NCBI GenBank assembly: GCA_016202545.1
Contig: JACQON010000014.1
Span: 1-61,576, forward strand
Length of the DNA stretch: 61,576 nucleotides
Reading direction: 5' to 3'
Source: Chloroflexota bacterium
GTDB lineage: Bacteria > Chloroflexota > Dehalococcoidia > Dehalococcoidales > JACQON01
Shown: positions 8,959 through 17,384 of the stretch, in pieces
Layout of the letters: every line of letters starts with the position of its first letter
How positions within the stretch are numbered: the stretch's first letter is position 1
The notes under the pieces: model-generated
Told to the model about the DNA's origin: nothing
The model's database searches: none
The model's input: the letters and a program-made list of their open reading frames with translations, nothing else
Translations under genes and position numbers: made by a program

Positions 8959-9966
8959 TTAGCCCGTCTTATCCGGAAGCGGCGGAGTCGCCGGCAAGTC
9001 CAGCACCGAAAGTAATCCGGGCCTGGCAGCCACAACCGCAGGGATGCAGTTGACCGCCCGGGCCACAGTGCCTGTGGGCACGTCTGAGCCGGTTTCTTTC
9101 ACGGTTATACACGGCTCTCCAGCAATCTCTATCAGGGTGCCTACCTCTCCGTCCTCCTCCGGCACCGGGTTTGCCACCCCGGTCAGCCCGAATGTCAGCT
9201 TTGCCTCGCTGTCTATTAAGCCCATAGCGATGTGCGTGAAGCCGCACGTCTCACCGGGATTGATGGTATATAGCGGCCCTTTACGCAGGCTTTTTGCAAT
9301 CCTGGGTTCCCACCGGTCTACAATCTGTTCCAGCTTCCAGCCCAGGGCACTGGCTACCATGTGCAGGCCCTCGGGAAAGCCGCTGTGCAGCGGTATTTTA
9401 CCTGCTTTAACTCCCGCGGCAAAGTCTGCCGGCTTTCTTCCGAAGCGCAGGTCGCCACGGCTGCGGCTTATCTGGCTCCAGTCGCTCACTCTCATTATCT
9501 TGATGCGGTCAATCCGGCTGCAAGCGCTGGCCACCGTCAATGGCAGCAGGTCGTGCTCCCAGCCCGGGCTCATCCCGGCCCCAAGCACGGTGACGCCGTG
9601 GAGCCTGGCATTCTCGTCCATCTCCCTTGCCAGGTCCGGGTGTATGGGCCACGGATAGCATAGCTCCTCGGACACGGAGACTACATTTAACCCTGCCTCT
9701 ATACAGGGCTTTATCTCGCGGTAGACTTCCTCGAGTGGCGTTACCGTGGCGTGGCAGACGGCGTCTGCCTTGGTCTCCGCCAGCACGCTGTCGGCATCAT
9801 TGGTAACCCTGACGCCGAGTCTCTCTCCGGGCTGGACGAATTCCCCGATGTCCACTCCCAAAAAATGCTGCCTGCCGATGGCAGCGACTACCTCAAAGCC
9901 CTTTCGTACCATCATCTTTATCGCCAGTTGCCCCAGGTACCCCACGCCGTACTGGATTATCCTCAT
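8959..9966 (-). CDS. Diaminopentanoate dehydrogenase/DapB-like NAD(P) oxidoreductase
   Basis: Rossmann-fold dehydrogenase of 335 residues with an N-terminal YGVGYLGQLA nucleotide loop and a DapB-type second half. It is most like the 2,4-diaminopentanoate dehydrogenase (Ord) group of DapB-N-domain proteins. GAGMSPGWEHDLLP (about residue 131) and the long C-terminal region fit this group. ATG 9966 follows GGAGGTG at 8-base spacing. The true substrate is uncertain: Ord-like proteins in non-ornithine-degrading bacteria probably act on other amino acids. No ornithine aminomutase genes are visible nearby. Confidence 0.7.
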   Translation of the reverse strand: MRIIQYGVGYLGQLAIKMMVRKGFEVVAAIGRQHFLGVDIGEFVQPGERLGVRVTNDADSVLAETKADAVCHATVTPLEEVYREIKPCIEAGLNVVSVSEELCYPWPIHPDLAREMDENARLHGVTVLGAGMSPGWEHDLLPLTVASACSRIDRIKIMRVSDWSQISRSRGDLRFGRKPADFAAGVKAGKIPLHSGFPEGLHMVASALGWKLEQIVDRWEPRIAKSLRKGPLYTINPGETCGFTHIAMGLIDSEAKLTFGLTGVANPVPEEDGEVGTLIEIAGEPCITVKETGSDVPTGTVARAVNCIPAVVAARPGLLSVLDLPATPPLPDKTG

Positions 9967-10135
9967 CGCGGTTCACCTCCATAAGGGCCAGGTCGATTTC
10001 CCGGCAAGGTCTATCATGCTGATAACAGGCATCAGAGAAGCTTGTGTTTTCATTTTGACTTGCTAGTCAATAATATCAGTTTCGGGATATGCTGCCAAGT
10101 GGTTAATTGGGAAAGGCAGAGCGGTAGGAGAGATT

Positions 10136-10270
10136 GTTTAGTAACTCACCAGGCAGAGGTTCAGTATGTCATTGTCATGGCGAGCAGGTCGCCCTCGGGC
10201 TGAACTCGGGCCTCGGACTGAAGCTCGGCCTGAAGGCTGAAGCCCTCGCAATGACAGAGTGTTACTAAAC
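10136..10270. repeat. 135-bp MITE-like element with perfect 10-bp inverted termini
   Basis: GTTTAGTAAC at 10136-10145 and its exact reverse complement GTTACTAAAC at 10261-10270 bound a non-coding element. Its bases 10200-10255 recur in inverted orientation at 35898-35953 with 55 of 56 positions identical. Apart from this element the 9967-10397 gap holds only the upstream region of the dehydrogenase gene and the tail of the fabG transcript. No gene is visible in it. Confidence 0.7.
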
Positions 10271-10397
10271 GGCCTCCTTTTTGCTGTTTAATATTTATGT
10301 GTTGTAATGAGAAATGTTGGCCCCTCTGGATGCTGGCCTGGTGACAGGGGCTGTAGGTGGTGTGGGAATATGGAAGAGACACTGGTAGCGGCCCAGC

Positions 10398-11144
10398 TTA
10401 CAGCCAGGATATGCCCATGCCTCCATCCACGCCCAGCACCTGGCCGGTGATGTACCGGGCCTCTTCCGAAGCCAGGAAGGCGACTGCCTCGGCCACGTCA
10501 CGAGGGGAGCCAATGTAACCCAGCGGGATGCGCCTCTTGAGGTCTTCTCTGTGCTCTTCCGGCAGCCGCTGCGTCATTTCAGTGTCGATGAAGCCAGGGG
10601 CGATGGCGTTGGCGGTGATGCCGCGGGAAGCTACCTCCTTGGCCACCGTCTTGGTGAAGCCGATGATGCCGGCTTTGGCTGAGGCGTAGTTGGCCTGGCC
10701 CGGGTTGCCCACTATGCCAACGATGCTGGCCATGCTGATGACCCTGCCCCAGCGCTGCCTGACCATGTGTCTCAGCACGCCCCTGGTGCACAGGAAGACG
10801 CTTTTCAGGTCGACGGTGAGCACTTTATCCCAGTCCTCGTCAGACATCCGCATCATAAGCTGGTCGCGGTTTATCCCGGCGTTGTTCACCAGGATGTCCA
10901 CCCTGCCAAAGGTAGAGATGGCCGTATCCACCAGTCTGGATACGTCTGCGGGCAGGCTGACATCGGCCAGGATTGCCTGGCCCTGACCGTTCAAGGCTTT
11001 GATTTCGGTGGCCACGCGCTCAGCGGCCTCGCCTATATCGTTGACAACAACGGCAGCTCCAGCTTCAGCCAGCCTCAAGGCGATGGCCCGCCCTATCCCC
11101 TGTCCGCTGCCGGTAACTATGGCTACTTTGTCAGAAAGATTCAT
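10398..11144 (-). CDS. fabG: 3-oxoacyl-[acyl-carrier-protein] reductase
   Basis: NADPH-dependent short-chain dehydrogenase of fatty acid synthesis, 248 residues. It has TGSGQGIGRAIA (NADP loop), NNAG, the catalytic Ser and YASAK (Ser-Tyr-Lys), and a C-terminal ITGQVLGVDGGMG, all typical of FabG. It is the last gene of a minus-strand run yceD-rpmF-fabD-fabG, about 57 bases after fabD. The gene order supports fatty acid synthesis rather than a catabolic SDR. Confidence 0.93.
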   Translation of the reverse strand: MNLSDKVAIVTGSGQGIGRAIALRLAEAGAAVVVNDIGEAAERVATEIKALNGQGQAILADVSLPADVSRLVDTAISTFGRVDILVNNAGINRDQLMMRMSDEDWDKVLTVDLKSVFLCTRGVLRHMVRQRWGRVISMASIVGIVGNPGQANYASAKAGIIGFTKTVAKEVASRGITANAIAPGFIDTEMTQRLPEEHREDLKRRIPLGYIGSPRDVAEAVAFLASEEARYITGQVLGVDGGMGISWL

Positions 11145-11201
11145 CTTGCCCCCTTACTCTGGTCTTATTTGCGCCTGGTGGAGGACGGAAGTCCGCGCAG
11201 C

Positions 11202-12140
11202 CTACTTATGGCTGGTAGCCTGCATGTGGCTGACGGCCTTTTCGTCCTCTATATTTATGATGGTGACATCCTTGTTTATCCGCTTGATGAGGCCGGTGAG
11301 CACTTTGCCCGGCCCTATCTCGATGAAGGTGGTAACTCCCGCATCTATCATATATTCGATGGAGCGCTGCCACTGGACGCAGTGGCATAGCTGTTCAAGG
11401 AGCTCCGACTTGATTGCTTCGGCGGTGGTCAGCGGCTGAGCGGTAGTGTTGGCCACGATTGGGATGGCCGGCGTGCCGAAGGAAAGGCGGGCGATGGTCC
11501 TGGACATGCCTTCAACTGCCGGCTGCATCAGCGGAGTATGAAAGGCGCCGCTTACCGGCAGCGGGATGGCGCGATGGGCGCCCCTGGCCTTTGCCAGTTC
11601 TGCGGCCCTGGCCAGGTTCTCCCTGGCGCCGCTGATGACTAGCTGGCCGGGACAGTTTACGTTGGCAATCCGGGTATCGGTCTCCCGACATACCTCAGCC
11701 AGCACGGCTTCTTCCAGCCCGATTACTGCCACCATGCCCCCAGGGTGTTGCCTCCCCGCCTCATGCATCAATCGTCCTCTCTCTCGGGCAAGGTAAACGG
11801 TGGCAGCGAAGTCAAGCACTCCCGCCGCTGCCAGCGCGGTATACTCACCGAGGCTGTGCCCGGCGACAAATGATGCTGGCGGTAGGCCACCAGCCGTCAG
11901 CATAGCCTGGAGGCTGGCGAAACTGACGGTGGCTACTGCTGGCTGAGTATTGATGGTCTGGCGGAGTTCATCCTCCGGACCTTCAAAGCATAGCCTGGAT
12001 AGGGGGAATCCCAGGACCTCATCGGCCTGGTCGAAAACCGCTCTGGCACCAGGGAAGGCCTGATAGAGGTCACGGCCCATGCCCACCCACTGCGAGCCCT
12101 GACCGGGGAAGACGTAGGCTACCTTGTTCGGCTCAGCCAC
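11202..12140 (-). CDS. fabD: Malonyl-CoA:ACP transacylase
   Basis: Loads malonyl groups onto acyl carrier protein. About 312 residues with FPGQGSQ at the N-terminus, the nucleophilic serine in GHSLGEYTALAAAG, and PVSGAFHTPLM carrying the catalytic His. I prefer GTG 12140, which has GAGGAG seven bases upstream. An in-frame ATG at 12155 lacks a clear ribosome-binding site. The gene lies between rpmF and fabG. The plsX and fabH genes that commonly sit in this position in other bacteria are absent here. Confidence 0.93.
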   Translation of the reverse strand: MAEPNKVAYVFPGQGSQWVGMGRDLYQAFPGARAVFDQADEVLGFPLSRLCFEGPEDELRQTINTQPAVATVSFASLQAMLTAGGLPPASFVAGHSLGEYTALAAAGVLDFAATVYLARERGRLMHEAGRQHPGGMVAVIGLEEAVLAEVCRETDTRIANVNCPGQLVISGARENLARAAELAKARGAHRAIPLPVSGAFHTPLMQPAVEGMSRTIARLSFGTPAIPIVANTTAQPLTTAEAIKSELLEQLCHCVQWQRSIEYMIDAGVTTFIEIGPGKVLTGLIKRINKDVTIINIEDEKAVSHMQATSHK

Positions 12141-12204
12141 GGCTGTGCTCCTCATGAAAGTTACGGACGCTTACACAGGGTCATCTCATCCCTGCCGCAG
12201 GCCG

Positions 12205-12408
12205 CTACGGGCTGGCTGGCTTCGCCTTGCTTTTAATCTCGATGACCTCTTTGCCGCCGTAGCTGCCGCAGGTGGGGCAAACATGATGTGGTAGCTTGGG
12301 ACTGTGGCACTGGGGGCAATTCTCAAGCTGCGGAGGAGTCGTCGCCAGGTGGCTGCGCCGGTCACCCTGGCGCGCCTTGGGATATTTTCGTTTTGGTAGA
12401 GGTGGCAT
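12205..12408 (-). CDS. rpmF: 50S ribosomal protein L32
   Basis: Sixty-seven residues. The N-terminus MPPLPKRKYPKARQGDRRSH is the L32 signature. Two CxxC pairs (CPQC and CPTC) form the zinc ribbon, so this is the zinc-binding (C+) form. GGAG precedes the ATG by six bases. It is separated from yceD by three bases, the usual yceD-rpmF pair. Confidence 0.96.
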   Translation of the reverse strand: MPPLPKRKYPKARQGDRRSHLATTPPQLENCPQCHSPKLPHHVCPTCGSYGGKEVIEIKSKAKPASP

Positions 12409-12411
12409 AGT

Positions 12412-12921
12412 CTACTCCATTCCTTTCTCTTTGTCGGCTGGTTTATTGCTGATTACGACCTCGCAGGCGCAAAGGCCAAAGTTGAGGTTCCGGCCGCAGT
12501 TGGGACACAACCCCGGGCAGTCTTCACGGCACAGCGGCTTCATGGGAATACTCAGCAGCGCATATTCAACTATGGCACGGCTCAAGTCGAGGATGTGGTG
12601 CTCATCAATGGTGAAGCTTCCGGGTTCTTCCGGCAACGGCATCCAGGCGCCGCTGAATACGTCTGCTGCCGGAAAGTATTCTTCCTCGAAGTTGAGCGTC
12701 AGGGGATAATTGAACGGAGTAAGACAGCGACTGCAGGTAACCTTAACCTCGGTATGTAGCTTGCCCCTGACCAGGATGCCCCGGTTGGTGCGGGTTAACT
12801 CCACCTGGCCTTCAACCTCGCTGCTGGCGCCACCGGTAATGTTGACAGCCCCTTGCACCTCATAGCTCCGTGTTGAACCTACGGGTTCTTTGAGCAACTG
12901 GGATACATTTATCTGCATCAT
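12412..12921 (-). CDS. yceD: YceD/DUF177 family protein (rRNA accumulation factor)
   Basis: DUF177 proteins accompany rpmF and are linked to 23S rRNA accumulation. The N-terminus MQINVSQLLKEPVGSTRSYE is typical of Gram-positive and Chloroflexota members. A CSRC motif in the middle and a C-terminal CREDCPGLCPNCG/CAC cluster form probable metal sites. The frame is open to an ATG at 13011, but homology starts at the paired ATGs 12921/12918, so the exact start is unresolved. It is the first gene of the yceD-rpmF-fabD-fabG run. Confidence 0.85.
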   Translation of the reverse strand: MMQINVSQLLKEPVGSTRSYEVQGAVNITGGASSEVEGQVELTRTNRGILVRGKLHTEVKVTCSRCLTPFNYPLTLNFEEEYFPAADVFSGAWMPLPEEPGSFTIDEHHILDLSRAIVEYALLSIPMKPLCREDCPGLCPNCGRNLNFGLCACEVVISNKPADKEKGME

Positions 12922-13113
12922 GGCTGTGTCTCGCTTCATCAAAACCGGCACTTTGTAATTATACTCAAAGTTAAGTGTTCGGTGCAAGTCTGCCTCGATG
13001 CCATCTGGCAACGCGGTTGCTTTCTTCAGCTATGCCAGCGTCATCTTTGCCTGGATATGGTAAAATGCAATAAGCCGCAAGGGCTTTAGCGTATCTGGCA
13101 GGAGCACTTGGTT

Positions 13114-14193
13114 GTGGACAAGGCCGTCTCGATAATAGTTCCCACTTATAATGAACGGGACAACATCACGCCGCTTGTGGAGCGGCTGCACCACGCTCTA
13201 TCCGGCCGCGCCTACGAAGTTATCTTCGTTGATGATAACAGCGGTGATGGCACTGCCGAGCTTGCCTCGGCGTTATCAGCCAAGTACCCGGTGAAGGTGA
13301 TTGTCCGTAAGGACAAGAGGGGGCTGGCATCAGCAGTCGTTGACGGGCTCAGTCGTGCCAGCGGCAGCATTATCGGGGTGATGGATGCCGACCTGCAACA
13401 TCCGCCCGAGGTCCTCCCTGAGCTATTGAGGGAGGTAGACAGTGGCGCCGATATAGCTATCGCCAGCAGGTATGTGAAGGGTGGGGGCTGTCAGGGCTGG
13501 GGGCGTGTCAGGAAGATAGTGTCGAGGGGGGCGATATTCCTCGCCCATCTGCTTCTGCCATCAACCAAGCGGGTAAAAGACCCGGTGTCAGGCTATTTCG
13601 CGTTCGACCGGCGGGTGCTGGATGGCGCTGAGCTGAGGCCGACCGGCTTTAAGATACTTCTGGAAATAATTATGGTGGGTCGGTTCCACAAAATTGCCGA
13701 GGTGCCTTACACCTTTGGCACCAGGAGCGGGGGAGAGAGCAAGCTGAGCCTCCGGCAGCAGATAGAGTACCTGAAGCATATCTATTCACTGATGAGGAGG
13801 AGTGGGGAGCTGACCAGGTTTGCCAAGTTTTGCCTGGTCGGCTTCAGCGGCGTCCTGGTCAATATGGGGTTGCTATGGCTGCTTACCGAAGTTGTCGGGC
13901 TATTCTACCTCTTATCGGCGGCCTTCAGCATAGAGACATCCATCATTACCAATTTTACGCTGAACGACCGGTTTACCTTCCGTGACCGGCGTTCGGCGGG
14001 AGTGAAGTCCTTTGCCGGGCGCCTGTTGAAGTTCAACCTGGTGAGCTTGGCCGGACTGGTGCTCAATATGTCGACTCTCTGGCTGTTTACCGAGGTCTTT
14101 GGGGTATACTACCTGGTATCCAATCTCTTCGGGATAGCCGTGGCCATCCTGTGGAACTACCTGGTCAACTCCTGGTGGACATGGAGACAGTAA
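13114..14193 (+). CDS. Polyprenol-phosphate glycosyltransferase (GT2) with GtrA-like membrane domain
   Basis: Transfers a sugar, probably mannose, from a nucleotide donor to polyprenyl phosphate at the membrane. Residues about 5-230 are a GT2 domain: IIVPTYNERDN, VDDNSGDGTAEL, VMDADLQHPPE (the DAD metal site) and DPVSGYFAFDR. Residues about 235-358 form a four-helix GtrA/DPMS-type membrane domain, as in the Pyrococcus-type enzyme. GTG 13114 has AGGAG at nine bases; TTG 13108 is too close to it. The gene overlaps the next one, a protein mannosyltransferase, which would use its product. Confidence 0.88.
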   Translation: MDKAVSIIVPTYNERDNITPLVERLHHALSGRAYEVIFVDDNSGDGTAELASALSAKYPVKVIVRKDKRGLASAVVDGLSRASGSIIGVMDADLQHPPEVLPELLREVDSGADIAIASRYVKGGGCQGWGRVRKIVSRGAIFLAHLLLPSTKRVKDPVSGYFAFDRRVLDGAELRPTGFKILLEIIMVGRFHKIAEVPYTFGTRSGGESKLSLRQQIEYLKHIYSLMRRSGELTRFAKFCLVGFSGVLVNMGLLWLLTEVVGLFYLLSAAFSIETSIITNFTLNDRFTFRDRRSAGVKSFAGRLLKFNLVSLAGLVLNMSTLWLFTEVFGVYYLVSNLFGIAVAILWNYLVNSWWTWRQ

Positions 14194-15365
14194 GACGATG
14201 GCTAAAGCGGGCGGGCAGGTGGGAGTATCTCTGGCCCTGCCTGCTGGTGCTGGTCACGCTGGCGGTACATTTAAGCATAATCATGTGGCCTGCCCAGCCC
14301 GTACTTGATGAACTATATTACCTCGACGATGCCAGGTCAATCATCGCCGGCAATGGCACCCTTCGCGCTGAGCATCCTCCCCTGGCCAAGCTGATTATCA
14401 CCTCCGGCATATTATCATTCGGGGATAATCCCTTCGGCTGGCGCTTTTTCTCCGTAATATTCGGCACCGCCAGCATCATGCTCTTTTATCTTGTCTGCCG
14501 CCGGCTGGGGATGTCTCCCCGGGCGTCATCTCTGGCCACTTTCCTGCTGGCGTTGGAAAACTTGAGTTTCGTCATGTCAAGCGTGGCCATGCTTGATGTC
14601 TATAGCCTGACCTTTATGCTGGCCAGCTTCTGGCTGTATCTCAAGGGCCAGTATTTACCCTCCGGGGTGTCAATAGCCCTGGCTATGCTGACCAAGCTCA
14701 CTGGCGTTTTAGCCGTTGCCCCCATATTGTTGCACTGGCTGCTGGCAAGGCGGGCGCAGCCGGTGAAGTTTGCCCTGTCCATGCTGGTTGCTTACGCCTC
14801 CTTTTTTTTGTTGCTGCCGCTATTTGAGTTTGTCATTTCCGGCAAGTTCCTCAATCCCCTCCAGCAGCTTGCCCAGGCGCTGAGCTTGAGCGGGGCGGTT
14901 ACCTTTGCCAACGCCACGCATCCTGCTGCCACGCGTCCCTGGGACTGGGTACTGCGCCCGGAAATTATGTTCTTCTGGTATGAGCCTCACTATATCGCCG
15001 CCATCAGCTTCACCCTGTGGGCGCTGATTATACCGGCGGTGCTGTACATGTCTTTCAGAGTCGCCAGGGGCAATGACGCCTGCCTTTTTGCCCTGTCGTG
15101 GTTTGCCGGCACCTACCTGGTATGGATACCGGCGAGCCTGATTACCAACCGGATGAGCTATGTGTATTATTTCTATCCCACGGTAGGGGCGGTTGCCATC
15201 GGCCTGGGGCTGGGGCTGTCCCGGCTGATAGATGTCTGGATGGCAAGGCCCGAAGGCAAGCGGGGGCGGGTGGCGATATCGGGCGTGGTGGCTTTCCTGG
15301 TGCTTCACGCTAGCGTCTTTGCCATCCTGTCGCCGCTATCCACCTGGTGGTCAGCGCCATATTAG
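14181..15365 (+). CDS. PMT/GT39-family protein O-mannosyltransferase-like membrane protein
   Basis: Multi-pass membrane protein of about 394 residues. After a first helix it has LDELYYLDDARSII, the luminal acidic motif (DE) of the dolichyl-phosphate-mannose-protein mannosyltransferase family, followed by HPPLAKLII. This is the classic PMT loop-1 pattern. Roughly ten hydrophobic segments follow. ATG 14181 overlaps the glycosyltransferase gene by 13 bases. The upstream gene would supply the lipid-linked mannose. Targets are unknown; surface proteins are the usual substrates. An ArnT-like role is less likely because of the pairing and the HPPL motif. Confidence 0.83.
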   Translation: METVRRWLKRAGRWEYLWPCLLVLVTLAVHLSIIMWPAQPVLDELYYLDDARSIIAGNGTLRAEHPPLAKLIITSGILSFGDNPFGWRFFSVIFGTASIMLFYLVCRRLGMSPRASSLATFLLALENLSFVMSSVAMLDVYSLTFMLASFWLYLKGQYLPSGVSIALAMLTKLTGVLAVAPILLHWLLARRAQPVKFALSMLVAYASFFLLLPLFEFVISGKFLNPLQQLAQALSLSGAVTFANATHPAATRPWDWVLRPEIMFFWYEPHYIAAISFTLWALIIPAVLYMSFRVARGNDACLFALSWFAGTYLVWIPASLITNRMSYVYYFYPTVGAVAIGLGLGLSRLIDVWMARPEGKRGRVAISGVVAFLVLHASVFAILSPLSTWWSAPY

Positions 15366-15714
15366 TGCCTAGTTGCGTAAAAGAGCGTAAAGATGTTCAT
15401 CATGGAGACCCTTCGCTACGCTTAGGGTGACAAAGCTCTAAAATGTCATCGCCGCGAAATAAGATATTTTGGTGAACCCATCCCCTTAGTCCCCTTCCCT
15501 TGGGGAATTGGTGAAGGGAAGGGGTTCACCCTGAAGGCTCACCCTGAAGGGGATTAAGGGGATGAGGTCACACTTCTAAGGAGCGCTTAGATTGGAACAT
15601 TTTCATCCTTTGCGGTGCTGGTTGTCCGGCATGATAGATTGTGAGCCGAAGCCCTGAGCGCAGCGAAGGGGCGGCGAAGAATCTCATTATTACGCTTATT
15701 TGGACAACTTAGCA
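15366..15714. repeat. Intergenic repeat cluster (no gene seen)
   Basis: Gap between convergent genes. It contains CCCTTCGCTACGCTTAGGG (about 15409-15427), a perfect CCCCTTCCCTT/AAGGGAAGGGG hairpin (about 15490-15523), tandem TTCACCCTGAAGG words, and GAGCCGAAGCCCTGAGCGC followed by GCGAAGAATCT (about 15641-15685). These are the same repeat words as at 1-110 and 36500-36582. I see no ORF with a ribosome-binding site. Confidence 0.6.
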
Positions 15715-16125
15715 CTAGGCTGGTTTGAACCTGGGCAGCGTGAACTCTTCGGTGACATCCTCGAAGATGACTTTCACCGGCATGCCGATTGTTATATTTT
15801 CCACTTCGCAGCCGACTATGTTGCTCATCATCCGCGGCCCTTCTTCCATCTCTATGGAGGCGACGGCGTAGGGTATATCGCCAGCGAAGGCTTTGTCATA
15901 GGCGCGGCGGAAGATGACGAAGCTGAATATCTTTCCCTGGCCGCTCAGCTTCACCCATTCCGCCTCCGCCAGGGAGTGACAGTGGGGGCAGATGATACCG
16001 GCGGGGTGGCGGATATAGCCGCACTCAGGGCACTTTTGCATCCTGAGCTCGTGGTTTTTGCAGTAGCGCCAGAACGGCTCCTGCTCCACGGTGGGAATGG
16101 GTAAAGGCTTGTTGTACTCGCTCAC
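15715..16125 (-). CDS. DUF35 zinc-ribbon/OB-fold acyl-CoA-associated protein
   Basis: Small 136-residue partner protein of thiolase-like enzymes. It has an N-terminal rubredoxin-like zinc ribbon (CPECGYIRHPAGIICPHCHS, two CxxC pairs, residues about 34-53), then an OB-fold that binds acyl-CoA (SFVIFRRAYDKAF, VIFEDV). It lies four bases after the thiolase-like gene, so the two are co-transcribed and almost surely form a complex, as known for DUF35/thiolase pairs in lipid and steroid side-chain metabolism. Confidence 0.9.
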   Translation of the reverse strand: MSEYNKPLPIPTVEQEPFWRYCKNHELRMQKCPECGYIRHPAGIICPHCHSLAEAEWVKLSGQGKIFSFVIFRRAYDKAFAGDIPYAVASIEMEEGPRMMSNIVGCEVENITIGMPVKVIFEDVTEEFTLPRFKPA

Positions 16126-16129
16126 GGCA

Positions 16130-17305
16130 TCACCTCCTCAGGATGACGGTGGAGTGGGTCTGCAGCACGCCGCCGTTGCCGCTTACCAGTATTATCTCCG
16201 GCGACTTTGTTCCGGTTGCCGGCCCCAGTTGCCGCTCGCCGACACTGCCTTGAAGCTGGACCACGGCTTCGGTAAGGGGGGTGAATCCCATGTGGTAGGC
16301 TTCGGAAAGCAATCCTCCGGAGGTATTGACCGGCAGCTTCCCGCCCGGCGCTGTCCGGCCGTGGGCGAAGAAGTCCTTCCCCTCTCCGGAAGCGAAGAAG
16401 CCATAGTCCATCATGGTCAGCTCGACGGTGTAGGTATAGCAGTCATATATCTCGCAGGCATCGATGTCGTTAAGAGTTATCCCTGCCATCCTTAGCGCTT
16501 GCTGTCCTGACACTTTGGCACCAGTCGGGCCGGCCATGAAGTCCGACTGTATTATGTTGGTGGCTGGGTGGTCTTGCCCTACACCCATAACATAGACCGG
16601 CCGGTGGCGGCAGTCCCTGGCCCGCTCGGCGGTGGTCATGACAAAGGCCCGGCCGCCATCGGAGACCAGGCAGATGTCAAACAGGCGGAAAGGCTCGATA
16701 ACAAAGCGCGAGCTAAAGTAGTCCTCGCGGGTCATCGCCTCCTTATACATAGCGGCCCGCGGGTTTATGTTGGCCCACTGGCGCTGGGCCACGGCTATCT
16801 GCGACCATGTCTCGGGGCCGGTGTTGAACGCCTGCATGCCCCGGCGTGCCGCCATGGCATAGCCGGCGGTAGCATTGTACCAGCCGAAGGCGGCCCGCTC
16901 TCCCCAGCCGCGGCTGTAGCTGGCCTCTCCAGACCGCCCTGACTGGGGGCTCTCTCCGTAGGTGCACACCACATAGTCGGCCAGGCCGTAGATCAGGGCA
17001 GCGGCGCCGTGTAATACCATGCCGCCGGCGCTGGCCCCCATGGTCGTCTGGGCCGAGCAAAACCTGACCCGCATCCCCATCTGCTGCGCCGCGTTCCAGG
17101 GCATGACCTGCCCGTCATGGTTGGAGGGGTCGCCCGGCGAGGGCTGGGTCAGGATGCCATCCACATCCTCCACCTTTAACCCGGCGTCTTCGATGGCGTT
17201 CCTGGCTGCCTCCACATGAAAGCTGATGGCGCTTCGGCCGGGCACCTTTCCTTGCGGGGTGTAGCCCACGCCAACTATAGCCACCTTATCCCTCAGGCTT
17301 TCCAT
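16130..17305 (-). CDS. Thiolase-superfamily protein lacking the nucleophilic cysteine
   Basis: About 391 residues, thiolase fold: KVAIVGVGYTPQGK at the N-terminus and NTSGGLLSEAYHMG with the conserved His-Gly near the C-terminus. At the normal catalytic Cys position (C-A-S-G in thiolases) it reads TMGASAGG (residues 88-95), so the acyl-accepting Cys is replaced by Gly. The C-terminal CxG is VSGNGG. Such SCPx/Ltp2-type proteins paired with DUF35 act as retro-aldolases on steroid side-chain CoA esters; a comparable C-C lyase role is inferred. ATG 17305 has AGAGGA at six bases. The frame stays open to 17365. Confidence 0.82.
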   Translation of the reverse strand: MESLRDKVAIVGVGYTPQGKVPGRSAISFHVEAARNAIEDAGLKVEDVDGILTQPSPGDPSNHDGQVMPWNAAQQMGMRVRFCSAQTTMGASAGGMVLHGAAALIYGLADYVVCTYGESPQSGRSGEASYSRGWGERAAFGWYNATAGYAMAARRGMQAFNTGPETWSQIAVAQRQWANINPRAAMYKEAMTREDYFSSRFVIEPFRLFDICLVSDGGRAFVMTTAERARDCRHRPVYVMGVGQDHPATNIIQSDFMAGPTGAKVSGQQALRMAGITLNDIDACEIYDCYTYTVELTMMDYGFFASGEGKDFFAHGRTAPGGKLPVNTSGGLLSEAYHMGFTPLTEAVVQLQGSVGERQLGPATGTKSPEIILVSGNGGVLQTHSTVILRR

Positions 17306-17384
17306 TTGCTGTCCTCTTCTCCCGGCGCTCTTTTCTCGGCTGCCAATTTGTCTGATATTTGGCACGTACTTTCAAATGGATGTC

